From assembly GCF_003945765.1 (NCBI RefSeq), contig NZ_CP027712.1, positions 2,728,001 through 2,792,000 on the forward strand: 64,000 bases of DNA, given 5' to 3'. Under the pieces are notes generated by a model. The model saw nothing but the letters and a program-made list of their open reading frames with translations, had not been told where the DNA came from and did not search any database. How positions within the stretch are numbered: the first letter of the stretch is position 1; each line of letters starts with the position of its first letter. Position numbers and translations under genes: made by a program. The DNA comes from Pseudomonas chlororaphis subsp. chlororaphis (GTDB taxonomy: Bacteria > Pseudomonadota > Gammaproteobacteria > Pseudomonadales > Pseudomonadaceae). Shown here piece after piece: positions 1 to 8,684 of this stretch.

Positions 1-1247
1 TCCAGGTGCCAGTTGATGTTCTCGATGGTCACCGTGGCGTCGTCCACCAAAATCCCCACCGCCAGCGCCAGCCCGCCGAGGGTCATGACATTCAGGGTCT
101 GGCCGCTGGCGGCGAGCAGGGCGATGGCCGCGAGCACCGCCAGGGGGATCGAGGCGGCGATGATCAGGGTCGAGCGCCAGCTGCCGAGGAACAGCAGGAT
201 CATCGCGCTGGTCAGCAGCGCGGCGATGATGCCTTCCCGGGCCACGCTGCCCACCGACTGCTTGACGAACACCGAGGCGTCGCCCAACAGCGAAGTCTTC
301 AGCGCCGGCGGCAGGGTTTCATCGATGCGCGGCAGCATCTGGCGGATGCCATCGACGATCGACAGGGTGGAGATATTGCCGTTCTTCAGCGCCGGCATCA
401 GCACCGCGCGGTGGCCGTCGACCCGCACGATATTGCTCTGCGGCGGCGAGCCGTCGCGCACATGGGCCACCTGGCCAATGGTGATCAGCGCACCGTCGAC
501 AGTCTTGATCGGCAGGTCGTTGAGCTCGTCGATGGCCGTCGGGCTGTTGTTCAGCAGCACCGTGTACTCGCTGGCGCCGAGCTTGGCGGTGCCCACCGGG
601 ATGATCTGGTTCTGCGCCGCCAGGGCGTTGCCCACGTCCTGCGCTGACAGGCCCTTGGCCGCCAGCGCCTGCGGGTCCAGGTCGAGGGTGATCTGCCGCT
701 GCTTGCCGCCCATGGGCGTCGGCATCGCCAGCCCCGGCACCGAGCTCAGGGGCAGGCGGATATTGTTCTGCACCAGGTCGCGGATCCTGGCTTCCGACAG
801 GGTCGGGCTGGAGAAGGCCATCTGCAGGATCGGCACCGTCGAGGCGCTGTAGTTGAGGATCAGCGGCGGGGTGATGCCCGGCGGCATCTGCTTGAGCACG
901 GTTTGCGACACCGCCGTGACCTGGGCGTTGGCGGTGCGTATATCCACCCCCGGCTGGAAGAAGATCTTGACGATGCCCATGCCCGGCAAGGATTGCGACT
1001 CGATGTGCTCGATGTCGTTGACCGTGGTGCTCAGGGAGCGCTCGTAGGTGTAGATCACCCGGCCGGCCATGGCGTCCGGCGACAGGCCGGTGTACTGCCA
1101 GACCACCGCCACCACCGGAATGCCGATATCGGGGAACACATCGGTGGGCGTACGCAGGGCCGCCAGCGGCCCGATGATGCAGATAAAAATCGCCAGCACG
1201 ATAAACGTGTAGGGCTTGAGCAGAGCGGTCTTGACCAGCCCGAGCAT
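1..1247 (-). CDS. RND efflux transporter permease, partial (3' end outside window)
   Basis: Inner-membrane resistance-nodulation-division permease that would use the proton gradient to expel drugs or solvents with a periplasmic adaptor and an outer-membrane channel. The frame runs from ATG at 1247, with GGAGG at good spacing upstream, to the window edge, giving about 415 of the usual 1020-1050 residues. It begins with a transmembrane segment (LKPYTFIVLAIF), then a periplasmic porter domain, then TM2-TM4. The visible end has LVDDATV, the paired aspartates of TM4 used for proton relay. Adaptor and outer-membrane genes are not in the window, so the substrate is unknown. It could be an MdtB/MuxB-like or another HAE1 pump. 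Confidence 0.9.
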   Translation of the reverse strand, partial: MLGLVKTALLKPYTFIVLAIFICIIGPLAALRTPTDVFPDIGIPVVAVVWQYTGLSPDAMAGRVIYTYERSLSTTVNDIEHIESQSLPGMGIVKIFFQPGVDIRTANAQVTAVSQTVLKQMPPGITPPLILNYSASTVPILQMAFSSPTLSEARIRDLVQNNIRLPLSSVPGLAMPTPMGGKQRQITLDLDPQALAAKGLSAQDVGNALAAQNQIIPVGTAKLGASEYTVLLNNSPTAIDELNDLPIKTVDGALITIGQVAHVRDGSPPQSNIVRVDGHRAVLMPALKNGNISTLSIVDGIRQMLPRIDETLPPALKTSLLGDASVFVKQSVGSVAREGIIAALLTSAMILLFLGSWRSTLIIAASIPLAVLAAIALLAASGQTLNVMTLGGLALAVGILVDDATVTIENINWHL

Positions 1248-1468
1248 GCGGTGGACCTCCGAGGGAAAACGAACCTCGGCAGCCTGCCGCGACCCACCTA
1301 ACACGCGGCTTTCAGCCAGGTGAAGGAAGTTTTAGGTTGGGCCTGAATTTCCTTTCACGGGGATTCATTTGTCCTGTGGCGGGGGCCTCGACAAGCTGGA
1401 TGGCAATCGGCGCGAGCGCTTTTTCCGCTCCGCCCTGTGTCGATTTTTTTACTGCCGAGGTACCTGCC

Positions 1469-1879
1469 ATGAACGCCAAACCGCTGCTGCTGATTCCCGC
1501 CCTGAGCCTGGTGCTGCTGCTCTCCGCCTGCGCCGGCCCGATGCCCAAGGCCGATCCCAACGAAGCCTGGATCAGCCTCGAAGAAGAGGGCTCCAGCGAC
1601 CTGATGGCCGAACGCGTCGACGGCAAGAACGTCGACGACGGCCGCTACTTCGAAGTCCAACCCGGCGCCCATCGCCTGGACGTGACCCTGTTCGAAGAAG
1701 TCGGCGGCGACTCCAACCAGGTCGATTGCCGCGGGCAGGTGAGCTACCCGAGCTTCAAGGCGGGGGAGCATTACAAGCTGGTGGAGTCGACCTTGGGGAC
1801 TGAGGTGAGGGCGCGGTTGTACGACGGGGAGGGGAAGCAGGTGGCGAGCGTGCGGGATTTTGAGTGTATGCCGGGGTGA
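1469..1879 (+). CDS. small outer- or inner-membrane lipoprotein, function unknown
   Basis: 136-residue protein with a lipoprotein signal peptide: charged MNAK start, hydrophobic stretch, and lipobox LLSAC near residue 21, so it should be lipidated and anchored in the envelope. The mature part is acidic and contains two further cysteines (DCRGQ and FECMPG) that could form a disulfide. I chose ATG 1469 because the signal peptide begins there; the open frame reaches further upstream without signal-like sequence. I do not recognise the family. Confidence 0.75.
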   Translation: MNAKPLLLIPALSLVLLLSACAGPMPKADPNEAWISLEEEGSSDLMAERVDGKNVDDGRYFEVQPGAHRLDVTLFEEVGGDSNQVDCRGQVSYPSFKAGEHYKLVESTLGTEVRARLYDGEGKQVASVRDFECMPG

Positions 1880-2002
1880 CAGCGCTGTCGGCGTTGCTCA
1901 ATCCAGGAAATTTCGCTCAATAGAAGGAGAAGCGGCTGACTGCACGTTGATTGAGGGCCGCCTGATGATGGTGGACTACATCCTTCAGGCAGGACCCATT
2001 TT

Positions 2003-3007
2003 ATGAATCAAGCACTGCCATCCACCGATGCGGCCTTCAACGAAGTGGCGCAAATGATCGCCGCCGCGCGCCAACGGGCGATGCGGGCGGTGAACACCGA
2101 ACTGGTGGAGCTGTATTGGCAGGTCGGCGCCTATATCAGCCGCAAGATCGAGGCGGCGGAGTGGGGCGATGGAGTGGTTCAGCAACTGGCGGATTATCTT
2201 GCGCGGCAGCAGCCGGGGTTGCGGGGTTTTACCCGGCGTAACCTGTTCCGCATGCGGCAGTTCTATGAGGTTTATCGAGGCGAGGAGAAAGTGTCAGCAC
2301 TGCTGACACAATTACCCTGGACCCAGAACCTGATCATTCTTGCGCAAGGCAAGCGGCCAGAAGAGCGCGAGTTCTACCTACGCATGACGATCCAGGAACA
2401 ATGGTCAACCCGGGAACTGGAGCGCCAGATCAAATCGGCCCTTTTCGAGCGCTCACTGACCCAACCGGCAAAAGTCTCGACAGCGTTGAGACAATTGCAT
2501 CCCGAGGCGTTGAGGGTGTTCAAGGACGCCTATGTGGTGGAGTTTCTCGACCTGGCCCAGGGGCATAGCGAAGCCGACCTGCACAGTGGGTTAGTGCAGC
2601 AACTGAAAGACTTTCTGATCGAAATGGGCCGCGACTTCTGCTTTGTCGCTTCGCGCTATCCCTTGCAGGTTGGCGGGCGCGATTTTGTGCTGGATCTACT
2701 GCTGTTCCATCGCGGCTTGAATTGTCTGGTGGCCATCGAGCTCAAGGTCGGGAGCTTCGAGCCGGAATACCTGGGCAAGCTGGATTTCTACCTGGAAGCG
2801 CTGGACCGCCAGGTGCGCAAACCCCATGAGAACCCGGCCCTGGGCGTGCTGCTCTGTGCCAGCAAGGACGACGAGGTGGTCGAGTACGCCCTTAGCCGCT
2901 CACTGTCGCCCGCCTTGATCGCCGAGTATCAGACACAACTGCCGGACAAGAAGCTGTTGCAGGCCAAGCTGCATGAGTTTTATGCGCTGAATCCTCAGGC
3001 GGTTTGA
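2003..3007 (+). CDS. YhcG-type PDDEXK nuclease domain protein (DUF1016)
   Basis: 334-residue protein of the YhcG/DUF1016 family. The N-terminal half is the DUF1016 helical domain (ELYWQVGAYISRKIE, GFTRRNLFRMRQFY). The C-terminal half is a PDDEXK nuclease-like domain in which the aspartate of FVLDLLLFH and the IELKVG motif (E-x-K) are the likely catalytic residues. Family members occur alone, near restriction systems or in mobile DNA, and their exact role is not settled. It is a single gene here, preceded by a short region without recognisable sites. Its position close to the restriction block at 4.8-10.2 kb fits a defence-related role, which is inference. Confidence 0.85.
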   Translation: MNQALPSTDAAFNEVAQMIAAARQRAMRAVNTELVELYWQVGAYISRKIEAAEWGDGVVQQLADYLARQQPGLRGFTRRNLFRMRQFYEVYRGEEKVSALLTQLPWTQNLIILAQGKRPEEREFYLRMTIQEQWSTRELERQIKSALFERSLTQPAKVSTALRQLHPEALRVFKDAYVVEFLDLAQGHSEADLHSGLVQQLKDFLIEMGRDFCFVASRYPLQVGGRDFVLDLLLFHRGLNCLVAIELKVGSFEPEYLGKLDFYLEALDRQVRKPHENPALGVLLCASKDDEVVEYALSRSLSPALIAEYQTQLPDKKLLQAKLHEFYALNPQAV

Positions 3008-3045
3008 GCCGCCTTATCGGAGCCCGAATTATTTTTCCGCTCCCC

Positions 3046-3072
3046 CGTCACAAACCACCCACCTGGCCCGTC
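3046..3072 (+). promoter_or_regulatory. candidate ECF41-type promoter upstream of the AhpD-like gene
   Basis: CGTCACA at 3046-3052 and CGTC at 3069-3072, separated by 16 bases. The published motif for ECF41 sigma factors is TGTCACA in the -35 region and CGTC in the -10 region. The match lies about 36 bases before the ATG of an AhpD-like gene, the typical ECF41 target, and the sigma factor gene follows directly. One mismatch in the -35 half. A second TGTC at 3074 gives an alternative -10. Confidence 0.55.
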
Positions 3073-3107
3073 ATGTCGGTGTATCCCTCAATTAACGGAG
3101 CCACCCC

Positions 3108-3548
3108 ATGTCATCCAGCCACCCGACCCAAGCCGTCAACCTGCTGCAAACCATCCCCGAAATCTTCGAAAGCCTGGGCCAGGTCCACGGCCTGATCGAC
3201 GCCCACGGCCTTGCGCGCAAGCTGCACCACCTGGTGGTGCTGCGCGCCTCGCAGATCAACCAGTGCGGCTTCTGCGTGAAGATGCACACCCGCGAAGCCC
3301 GTGAAGACGGCGAAAGCAACGAGAGCCTGGACCGCCTGGTGGTCTGGCGCCATGTCAGCGATTTCAGCGCCGCCGAACGCGCCGCCCTGGCCTGGACCGA
3401 AGCCCTCACCGTGCTGCGTGAAGACACCGACTTCGGCTCGTTGCGCGCCGCCCTGCGCGAACACTTCAGCGAAGCGCAGATCGCCGCCTTGACGGCCGAT
3501 ATCGGCATGATCAACCTGTGGAATCGCTTGCAGGTGTCGAGGCACTGA
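3108..3548 (+). CDS. carboxymuconolactone decarboxylase / AhpD-like family protein
   Basis: 146-residue alkylhydroperoxidase-D-like protein. The active-site motif is QCGFCVKMH: Cys53 and Cys56 with His60, the CxxC(x3)H pattern of peroxidase-type members. The ATG at 3108 follows a purine-rich AACGGAG. The stop at 3548 is two bases from the start of the ECF sigma factor gene, so the two are co-transcribed. ECF41 sigma factors are commonly encoded beside carboxymuconolactone decarboxylases, oxidoreductases or epimerases, and this pair fits that arrangement. The physiological substrate is unknown. Confidence 0.88.
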   Translation: MSSSHPTQAVNLLQTIPEIFESLGQVHGLIDAHGLARKLHHLVVLRASQINQCGFCVKMHTREAREDGESNESLDRLVVWRHVSDFSAAERAALAWTEALTVLREDTDFGSLRAALREHFSEAQIAALTADIGMINLWNRLQVSRH

Positions 3549-3550
3549 GG

Positions 3551-4435
3551 ATGGATCGAATCGATGAAACGACGGTGTTCGAAAGCCGTCGCAGCTTCCT
3601 GCTGGGCCTGGCCTACCGCCTCCTTGGCTCGCGCGCCGAAGCCGAGGACGTGGTGCAGGACCTGTTCATCAAATGGCTGGAGGCCGACAAGGCCTCCATC
3701 GCTACCCCGGCCGCCTGGCTGACCACCGCCTGCACCCGGCACTGCATCGACCTGCTGCGCTCGGCCCAGCGCTCGCGCCTGGACTACGTCGGCACCTGGC
3801 TGCCGGAACCGATCCACAGCCTGCATCACGACTCCCCCGAACAGAACCATGAACTGGCCTCGTCGCTGTCCACCGCCTTCCTGCTGCTGCTCGAACGCCT
3901 GACCCCCAAGGAACGCGCCGCCTACCTGCTGTACGACATCTTCGACCTGGACTACCCCCAAGTTGCGCAAACCCTCGGCGTCCAGGAAGCCACCTGCCGC
4001 AAACTGGTGTCCCGCGCCAAAGCCAGCCTGGGCAACACCCAAGCGCGCTACCAGCCGGAACCCTCACGCCAGCAACAACTGCTGAGCGCCTTCCACAGCG
4101 CCATCACCAGCGGCTCGACCCAAAGCCTGGCCGCCATGCTCTCCGAAGACGTCGAGCTGTGCGCCGACGGCGGTGGTAAAGCCAGCGCCATTCGCGAGAC
4201 GTTGTATGGGGTGGAGGCGGTGTTGGCGTTTGTGGGGGAGTCGTTGAGCCGGTACTGGCGGGAGTATCAGTGGCAGGAGGTGGAGATCAATGGTGGGCGT
4301 GGGGTGGTGTTGAAGGGGGACGGGGAGGTGGTGGCGGTGGTGAGTTTTGGGTATGACGCGGGGGGGCGGGTGAACCGCGTCTTTATCATGCGGAATCCGG
4401 AGAAGTTGGGGTTGTTGGGGAGCTCGTTGGCGTGA
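3551..4435 (+). CDS. ECF41-group RNA polymerase sigma factor with fused SnoaL-like C-terminal domain
   Basis: 294 residues. Sigma region 2 lies at about 10-75 (EDVVQDLFIKWLE) and region 4 at about 110-160 (LTPKERAAYLLYDIFDLDY, then an HTH). The C-terminal extension to residue 294 is the SnoaL-like regulatory domain of the ECF41 group. It carries both diagnostic motifs: DGGGK at 206-210 and NPEKL at 282-286 (the family's NPDKL). ECF41 members lack a classical membrane anti-sigma factor; the C-terminal domain modulates activity. Start 3551 is preferred over an upstream in-frame start because it follows the AhpD-like stop closely. Codon usage near the 3' end is markedly G-rich. Confidence 0.9.
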   Translation: MDRIDETTVFESRRSFLLGLAYRLLGSRAEAEDVVQDLFIKWLEADKASIATPAAWLTTACTRHCIDLLRSAQRSRLDYVGTWLPEPIHSLHHDSPEQNHELASSLSTAFLLLLERLTPKERAAYLLYDIFDLDYPQVAQTLGVQEATCRKLVSRAKASLGNTQARYQPEPSRQQQLLSAFHSAITSGSTQSLAAMLSEDVELCADGGGKASAIRETLYGVEAVLAFVGESLSRYWREYQWQEVEINGGRGVVLKGDGEVVAVVSFGYDAGGRVNRVFIMRNPEKLGLLGSSLA

Positions 4436-4518
4436 TGCGTGTATTGCACAGCCTTGGGAGGCTGCGGATTAGCAAACCTGGGGTACTAATGCCGATCAGC
4501 TAGGCGAAGGTGATCCAC

Positions 4519-4558
4519 TGTAGGAGCGAAGCTTGCTCGCGATGAACGTCAACGATAA
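4519..4558. repeat. REP element (GTAGGAGCGA / GCTTGCTCGCGAT type)
   Basis: Short imperfect palindrome of the class that reads GTAGGAGCGA...GCTTGCTCGCGAT, followed by the usual GAACGTCAACGATAAC tail. The same class recurs at 18143, 31816, 45460, 51953 and 58072. Confidence 0.75.
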
Positions 4559-4632
4559 CCGTGCATTGATTGGATAAACGCAGCCTTTCAAGCCCGTCGC
4601 GGACAATCGAGCCTCGGCCGGTCTCAGCCAAA

Positions 4633-4667
4633 GCGACCAAGTAGGCGATCAAGTAAGCGACCAAGTA
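4633..4667 (+). repeat. three direct repeats GCGAYCAAGTA, period 12
   Basis: Copies at 4633-4643, 4645-4655 and 4657-4667, differing by one C/T. The role is unknown; it could be slippage or a small iteron-like binding site before the endonuclease gene. Confidence 0.7.
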
Positions 4668-4807
4668 GCCCGAATGCAGCTAGTTCTGGACGATGACTGA
4701 GCCTCTGGCACTTGCGCTCGACTCAATCGTCCGGTATCAGCTTTACCCACTAAAAGGGCATGGCAGTTCGACATCGGCTCTGAATCAGCAGACAGGGAGA
4801 AACACCA

Positions 4808-5851
4808 ATGGCCGTATGGCTGGTCCGAGCGGGGTCCGCAGGGGAGTTCGAAGACAAGTTCATCAGTGAACGCCGCGTCTATGTGACGTGGGATGGGCTG
4901 GATGTGGATTTAAGTGCGTTCAAGCAACGCGACCAAATACAGACCGAACTGGCAGCGCGTTACCCAGAGGCGAAACCAAGAACACTACAAAACTGGAGCA
5001 GCCAGATCTGGCCTTTCGCTCAGCGCATGCAGGCGGGGGATCTAATCGTATTACCACTCAAAACCCAACCGGTGGTGTATATCGGCAAGCTGGTCGGCGA
5101 CTATCAATTTGCCGTCGGTGGCCCCGATCCATTTTTCCACTGGCGAGCGGTTGAATGGATTGGCGAAGCAATTCCCCGCTCCAATTTCTCCCAGGATCTG
5201 CTCTACAGCTTCGGCGCGTTTATGACCATTTGCCGAATCCAGCGTAATAACGCCGAAGAGCGCATTCGCTCTATGCATAGAAATGGCTGGCAGCCCGAGA
5301 CCTTGCAGCAATTGGTCTGTGATACGGCTACCGCCTCTGATGAGGTGGCGGTCGAGGAAGCCGAAACCGATCTGGAGCGGACCGGCAAGGACCATATCGT
5401 CCGACTGATCGAACGACGTTTTAAAGGCCATCGCCTGACCACTCTGGTAGCGGCAATTTTGCGGGCGCAAGGTTTCAGCGTCTGGCAAAGCCCGGAGGGG
5501 GCCGATGGTGGTGTTGATGTGTTGGCCAGTAACGGCGTGATGGGCTTTGGCGGGCAGGCGATTTGCGTTGAAGTGAAGTCGGGTACTGGATTAGTGGATC
5601 GTCCGACCGTAGACAAGCTGCTGGGGGCGATGAGCAAGTTCAACGCTAGTCAGGGGCTGTTTGTCGCTTGGGGTGGTTATCGTGGGAATGTGCAGAAGGA
5701 GCTGGCGTCCAGCTTTTTCCGCTTGCGGTTGTGGAACCAGGATGATCTGTTGGATCAGCTGTTTATGTATTACGACCGGTTGGATGAGGGCATCAAATCG
5801 GAGCTGCCGCTTAAGCGGATTTGGACGGCGGCGCTGACGGAGGATATTTGA
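4808..5851 (+). CDS. Mrr-like restriction endonuclease (PDDEXK)
   Basis: 347 residues. The N-terminal part (1-140) is a domain with PLKTQPVVYIGKL, resembling the modified-base or substrate-sensing half of stand-alone restriction enzymes. The C-terminal part is an Mrr-type catalytic domain: EGADGGVDVLAS at about residues 228-240 supplies the aspartate and CVEVKSG at about 254-260 supplies E-x-K. Members cut DNA carrying foreign modification. A GGGAG ribosome binding site precedes ATG 4808. It is convergent with the type III res gene downstream and separated from it by a terminator hairpin. A type IV modification-dependent role is inferred, not shown. Confidence 0.85.
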   Translation: MAVWLVRAGSAGEFEDKFISERRVYVTWDGLDVDLSAFKQRDQIQTELAARYPEAKPRTLQNWSSQIWPFAQRMQAGDLIVLPLKTQPVVYIGKLVGDYQFAVGGPDPFFHWRAVEWIGEAIPRSNFSQDLLYSFGAFMTICRIQRNNAEERIRSMHRNGWQPETLQQLVCDTATASDEVAVEEAETDLERTGKDHIVRLIERRFKGHRLTTLVAAILRAQGFSVWQSPEGADGGVDVLASNGVMGFGGQAICVEVKSGTGLVDRPTVDKLLGAMSKFNASQGLFVAWGGYRGNVQKELASSFFRLRLWNQDDLLDQLFMYYDRLDEGIKSELPLKRIWTAALTEDI

Positions 5852-5861
5852 GGCTTTAGTG

Positions 5862-5895
5862 AAACGGGACAGGTTTGCAGCCGTCCCGTTTGTTT
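5862..5895 (+). terminator. Rho-independent terminator after the Mrr-like gene
   Basis: Perfect 9-base stem AAACGGGAC / GTCCCGTTT (5862-5870 and 5883-5891) with a 12-base loop, followed by TGTTTT. It lies 10 bases after the stop and can also serve the opposing res gene. Confidence 0.8.
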
Positions 5896-5972
5896 TCAGC
5901 GTTTGAATAAGGCATTGCCTGCGGGCGAAGCTCATTCTCTGGGCGCAAGAATTAATCGAAATAGATTAATGT

Positions 5973-8675
5973 CTACACTAACTTATCTGCCAGTTGTTTG
6001 AAGACATCTCGACCCAGGTCATCTCGTTCAACAGCAAATAGGAAGAGGCAGAGGCCATTGCTAGTCTTTTCCCACTGATGCCCAATCTGTTGTTTCTCTT
6101 TGGAGTCGTCGTTCGTCTTGTAGGGCTCACCTTTGTACTCCACAACTAGAATACGGCCATCTTCCAGCTCTGCTATGAAGTCTGGGTAAAAGTAGTCAGA
6201 TGCGGTTGGTAACCAGAATGAGCAGCTCTCTTGGCGTTCAATGTTGCGAACCCAGTGCTTAACCTTGGGGTGAGCATCAATCGCCATCGCGCATCGGAAT
6301 TCCTCTGAGGTATTACCAGCTGGCGTTTTTTCCCGAAGGTCATGGATAACGGGATAGAAGTGCTTGTTGAATTCGTAGCTGCCTTGATAAATGTTCCGTG
6401 CTGGATATCTTCCGGCGTCGAATGAGAAACTGTACTGCGCCACCTCCTCTAGCGTCGGTACGGACATGTCAAAGAGTCGCCTTTGGAATCCTTTCTCCAT
6501 AGCTTGTTTACGCAGACGCTCTATTTCATTCTTGATGGCATCGGCCAGCTGAAATCTAGCACGAACCAGCGCGGTTAAGCCCAGGCCAACATCACTCATA
6601 AGGTGGGAAAGCAACTTTGTTAGATAGGCTAGCACCTGTGGCTGAGGCAGGAATGGTTTGCGCACTTGTATATCCAGCCATCGCACTAGGTCTTGTAGGC
6701 TGATATGGCTAGTTACCTCGTTCAATTTTAGCTGTTGGGCATCAATGTGGCGGAACTTGACTTTCTCCCCCTGCATATCAATCTCGAAGGAGTTGACTGT
6801 TTCGTGAATGGCGAAGCCTGCAAGTTGCACGGGATAGTCCAGTAAGTTCCAGTCGCCTAACTCCGCCAGGGTTTCTTTCTCGACAACTTCAAGGTAACCA
6901 TCCAGTTTTAGGCACAGCTGAGGAATTGGTGAGAATAAGATCCCTAACTGCGCCGGAGCTCGTAATGCATTTCGAACCGCCCGATGATCAGCAAATTGCT
7001 GAGCTACCTTTTCCTTAGCTGCTTTGGCTTTTGGGGGGAGGGACGCAGTAATAAACGTTTCCGCTTGTTTCAGAATCTCGTTATCCACGTTGCCTTTGAG
7101 CACCAGGGTTGCGCCTTGTGATGTAGGACGAATTTCAACCTGCGCTTTCAAGTCTTCCGGCCAATTATAAGTTTCAGGTACTGACGGTAGCTCGACATGA
7201 CAGTCAGGTATTGAGGGAGTAGTGGTCTGGCCAATAATCTGCGCTATGCCATCGGAGCCGCCAGCCAAGGGAAGAGACTGCTGAGGAACAATAATGCCGG
7301 CGGTATCCAATCGCTCAAAACCCATGTTCTGAACTAAGCGATCGCGAAGATTGCTGGCAGCCTCTGCAAAGTTTGTTGCCACGATGTGGGCATAGGCTTT
7401 GTTTAAGGATGCTTGGTTGCGATCAGTTGCATATGGCATGCGGAGTACACGCCCCAGTAACTGCTCGACATCTTTGGAGGAGTTCACCGATTGGAGGCTG
7501 GATAGCACGTAGGCGAAGGAGCAGTCCCAGCCTTCTTTTAAAGCTTCGATAGTTATTATGTATCGAACCTTGCAGTCTGGATCGAATAAATCAACTCCAT
7601 CTAGTTCTTTTTGGGCGCCAGTAGCAATTGCAACTTGTTCGGGAGAGATATTTTCCTGCTCGATTAAGTGTTGCTTTACAACGTCAACCGTTGCTTCACC
7701 ACCTTTTGGCATGGCTTGGATAAGCACAATTGGGCGAACGTAGTCGTCTTCTTTTAGAGCCGCAAGTTCAAGACTATCTCGCGTTAGGATCGAGTCACGT
7801 AGGCACTCTCGCCATCCTTCTGGATGTTCAGCTAGGACAATAGGCAACTTGATCATCTGCTCCGCACGAAGTTCTTGGGCGGACACGTGGTAGAGAACGT
7901 TGTTGCCTGGGACTGGGGTTGCAGTCATTTCGACTACGCAACTTGGGTGTAACCGGCCCAGTGTTTTGAAAAAACGGTCGGTGCGATTGTTGTGTGCTTC
8001 ATCCACGATGACTAGTGGACGGTGTAAATGCAGCCAGTTTGCAACTGACCACTTAACTCTGCCAAGGTCCTTGGTGGTCAGGAACTTCTGGTTCTGCAGA
8101 TCGCCCTCAGTAACCTTTTCAAGATTGGCTATCAGTGGAGCAGGTAAGTCACGGAAGTGTTCACCAAGCTCTTCAAAAAATGAATAAACGTTTCGCTTGC
8201 TAGTATCACTAACATTGAGGGCCTGTATAGTCGCCACAACGACGATGCAAGCTTTACCTATATCGTGTGGGCCTACTGTCTGTAAACTTTCGAGATCGCA
8301 GATACGTATGCGATCTCCGAAATAGTAGGCCAGGGCTTGACGATACGGATGGCGGGCATTTGAGAGGGCTTCAAGTGTTTGAGTCCGGATGGTATCTGAA
8401 GGCGTGAGCCACAGCGCAATAGGGGCATCACTGTCGAGAACTGATTTACCAGCAAGTGCCACGGCGTGAGCTGCTAGTAGAGTCTTGCCGCCACCAGTTG
8501 GAACGCGTAAGCAGACGCTAGGGACGTTAGAAAAAATCTCTTGGTAAGCTTCAGTGCGCTGTTGCCGCTGCAGTACATGTTTGTAGGCTTCTTGAATAGA
8601 AACCTTACGTGTCCTATCAAAAAAATCACTCAGAGCGTCTAAGGCGTCGTTTTGGTACTTTTTTAGTTTGAACAT
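5973..8675 (-). CDS. res: type III restriction endonuclease Res subunit (helicase-nuclease)
   Basis: 900-residue restriction subunit that translocates on DNA and cleaves in complex with Mod. Superfamily 2 helicase motifs are clear: Walker A PTGGGKT at 59-65, DEAH at 225-228, MTATP in motif III, and QLLGRVLRMPYA in motif VI. The C-terminal nuclease has YPDF (Asp about 832) and VEYKG (Glu about 846, Lys about 848), the PDDEXK core. It starts 9 bases after the mod stop, so mod-res form an operon. Base composition is AT-richer than the flanking Pseudomonas genes, which suggests transfer. The reading frame is intact. Confidence 0.92.
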   Translation of the reverse strand: MFKLKKYQNDALDALSDFFDRTRKVSIQEAYKHVLQRQQRTEAYQEIFSNVPSVCLRVPTGGGKTLLAAHAVALAGKSVLDSDAPIALWLTPSDTIRTQTLEALSNARHPYRQALAYYFGDRIRICDLESLQTVGPHDIGKACIVVVATIQALNVSDTSKRNVYSFFEELGEHFRDLPAPLIANLEKVTEGDLQNQKFLTTKDLGRVKWSVANWLHLHRPLVIVDEAHNNRTDRFFKTLGRLHPSCVVEMTATPVPGNNVLYHVSAQELRAEQMIKLPIVLAEHPEGWRECLRDSILTRDSLELAALKEDDYVRPIVLIQAMPKGGEATVDVVKQHLIEQENISPEQVAIATGAQKELDGVDLFDPDCKVRYIITIEALKEGWDCSFAYVLSSLQSVNSSKDVEQLLGRVLRMPYATDRNQASLNKAYAHIVATNFAEAASNLRDRLVQNMGFERLDTAGIIVPQQSLPLAGGSDGIAQIIGQTTTPSIPDCHVELPSVPETYNWPEDLKAQVEIRPTSQGATLVLKGNVDNEILKQAETFITASLPPKAKAAKEKVAQQFADHRAVRNALRAPAQLGILFSPIPQLCLKLDGYLEVVEKETLAELGDWNLLDYPVQLAGFAIHETVNSFEIDMQGEKVKFRHIDAQQLKLNEVTSHISLQDLVRWLDIQVRKPFLPQPQVLAYLTKLLSHLMSDVGLGLTALVRARFQLADAIKNEIERLRKQAMEKGFQRRLFDMSVPTLEEVAQYSFSFDAGRYPARNIYQGSYEFNKHFYPVIHDLREKTPAGNTSEEFRCAMAIDAHPKVKHWVRNIERQESCSFWLPTASDYFYPDFIAELEDGRILVVEYKGEPYKTNDDSKEKQQIGHQWEKTSNGLCLFLFAVERDDLGRDVFKQLADKLV

Positions 8676-8684
8676 AGTCGGCTC

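Larger units (their letters stand above)
4436..4807. other. intergenic region with a REP copy and a short tandem repeat
   Basis: About 370 bases without a convincing gene. It holds a single REP sequence (4519-4558), three 12-base-spaced copies of GCGAYCAAGTA (4633-4667), and a likely leader for the downstream endonuclease gene, whose GGGAG ribosome binding site lies at about 4795. No terminator hairpin with a T-run was found. Confidence 0.6.
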
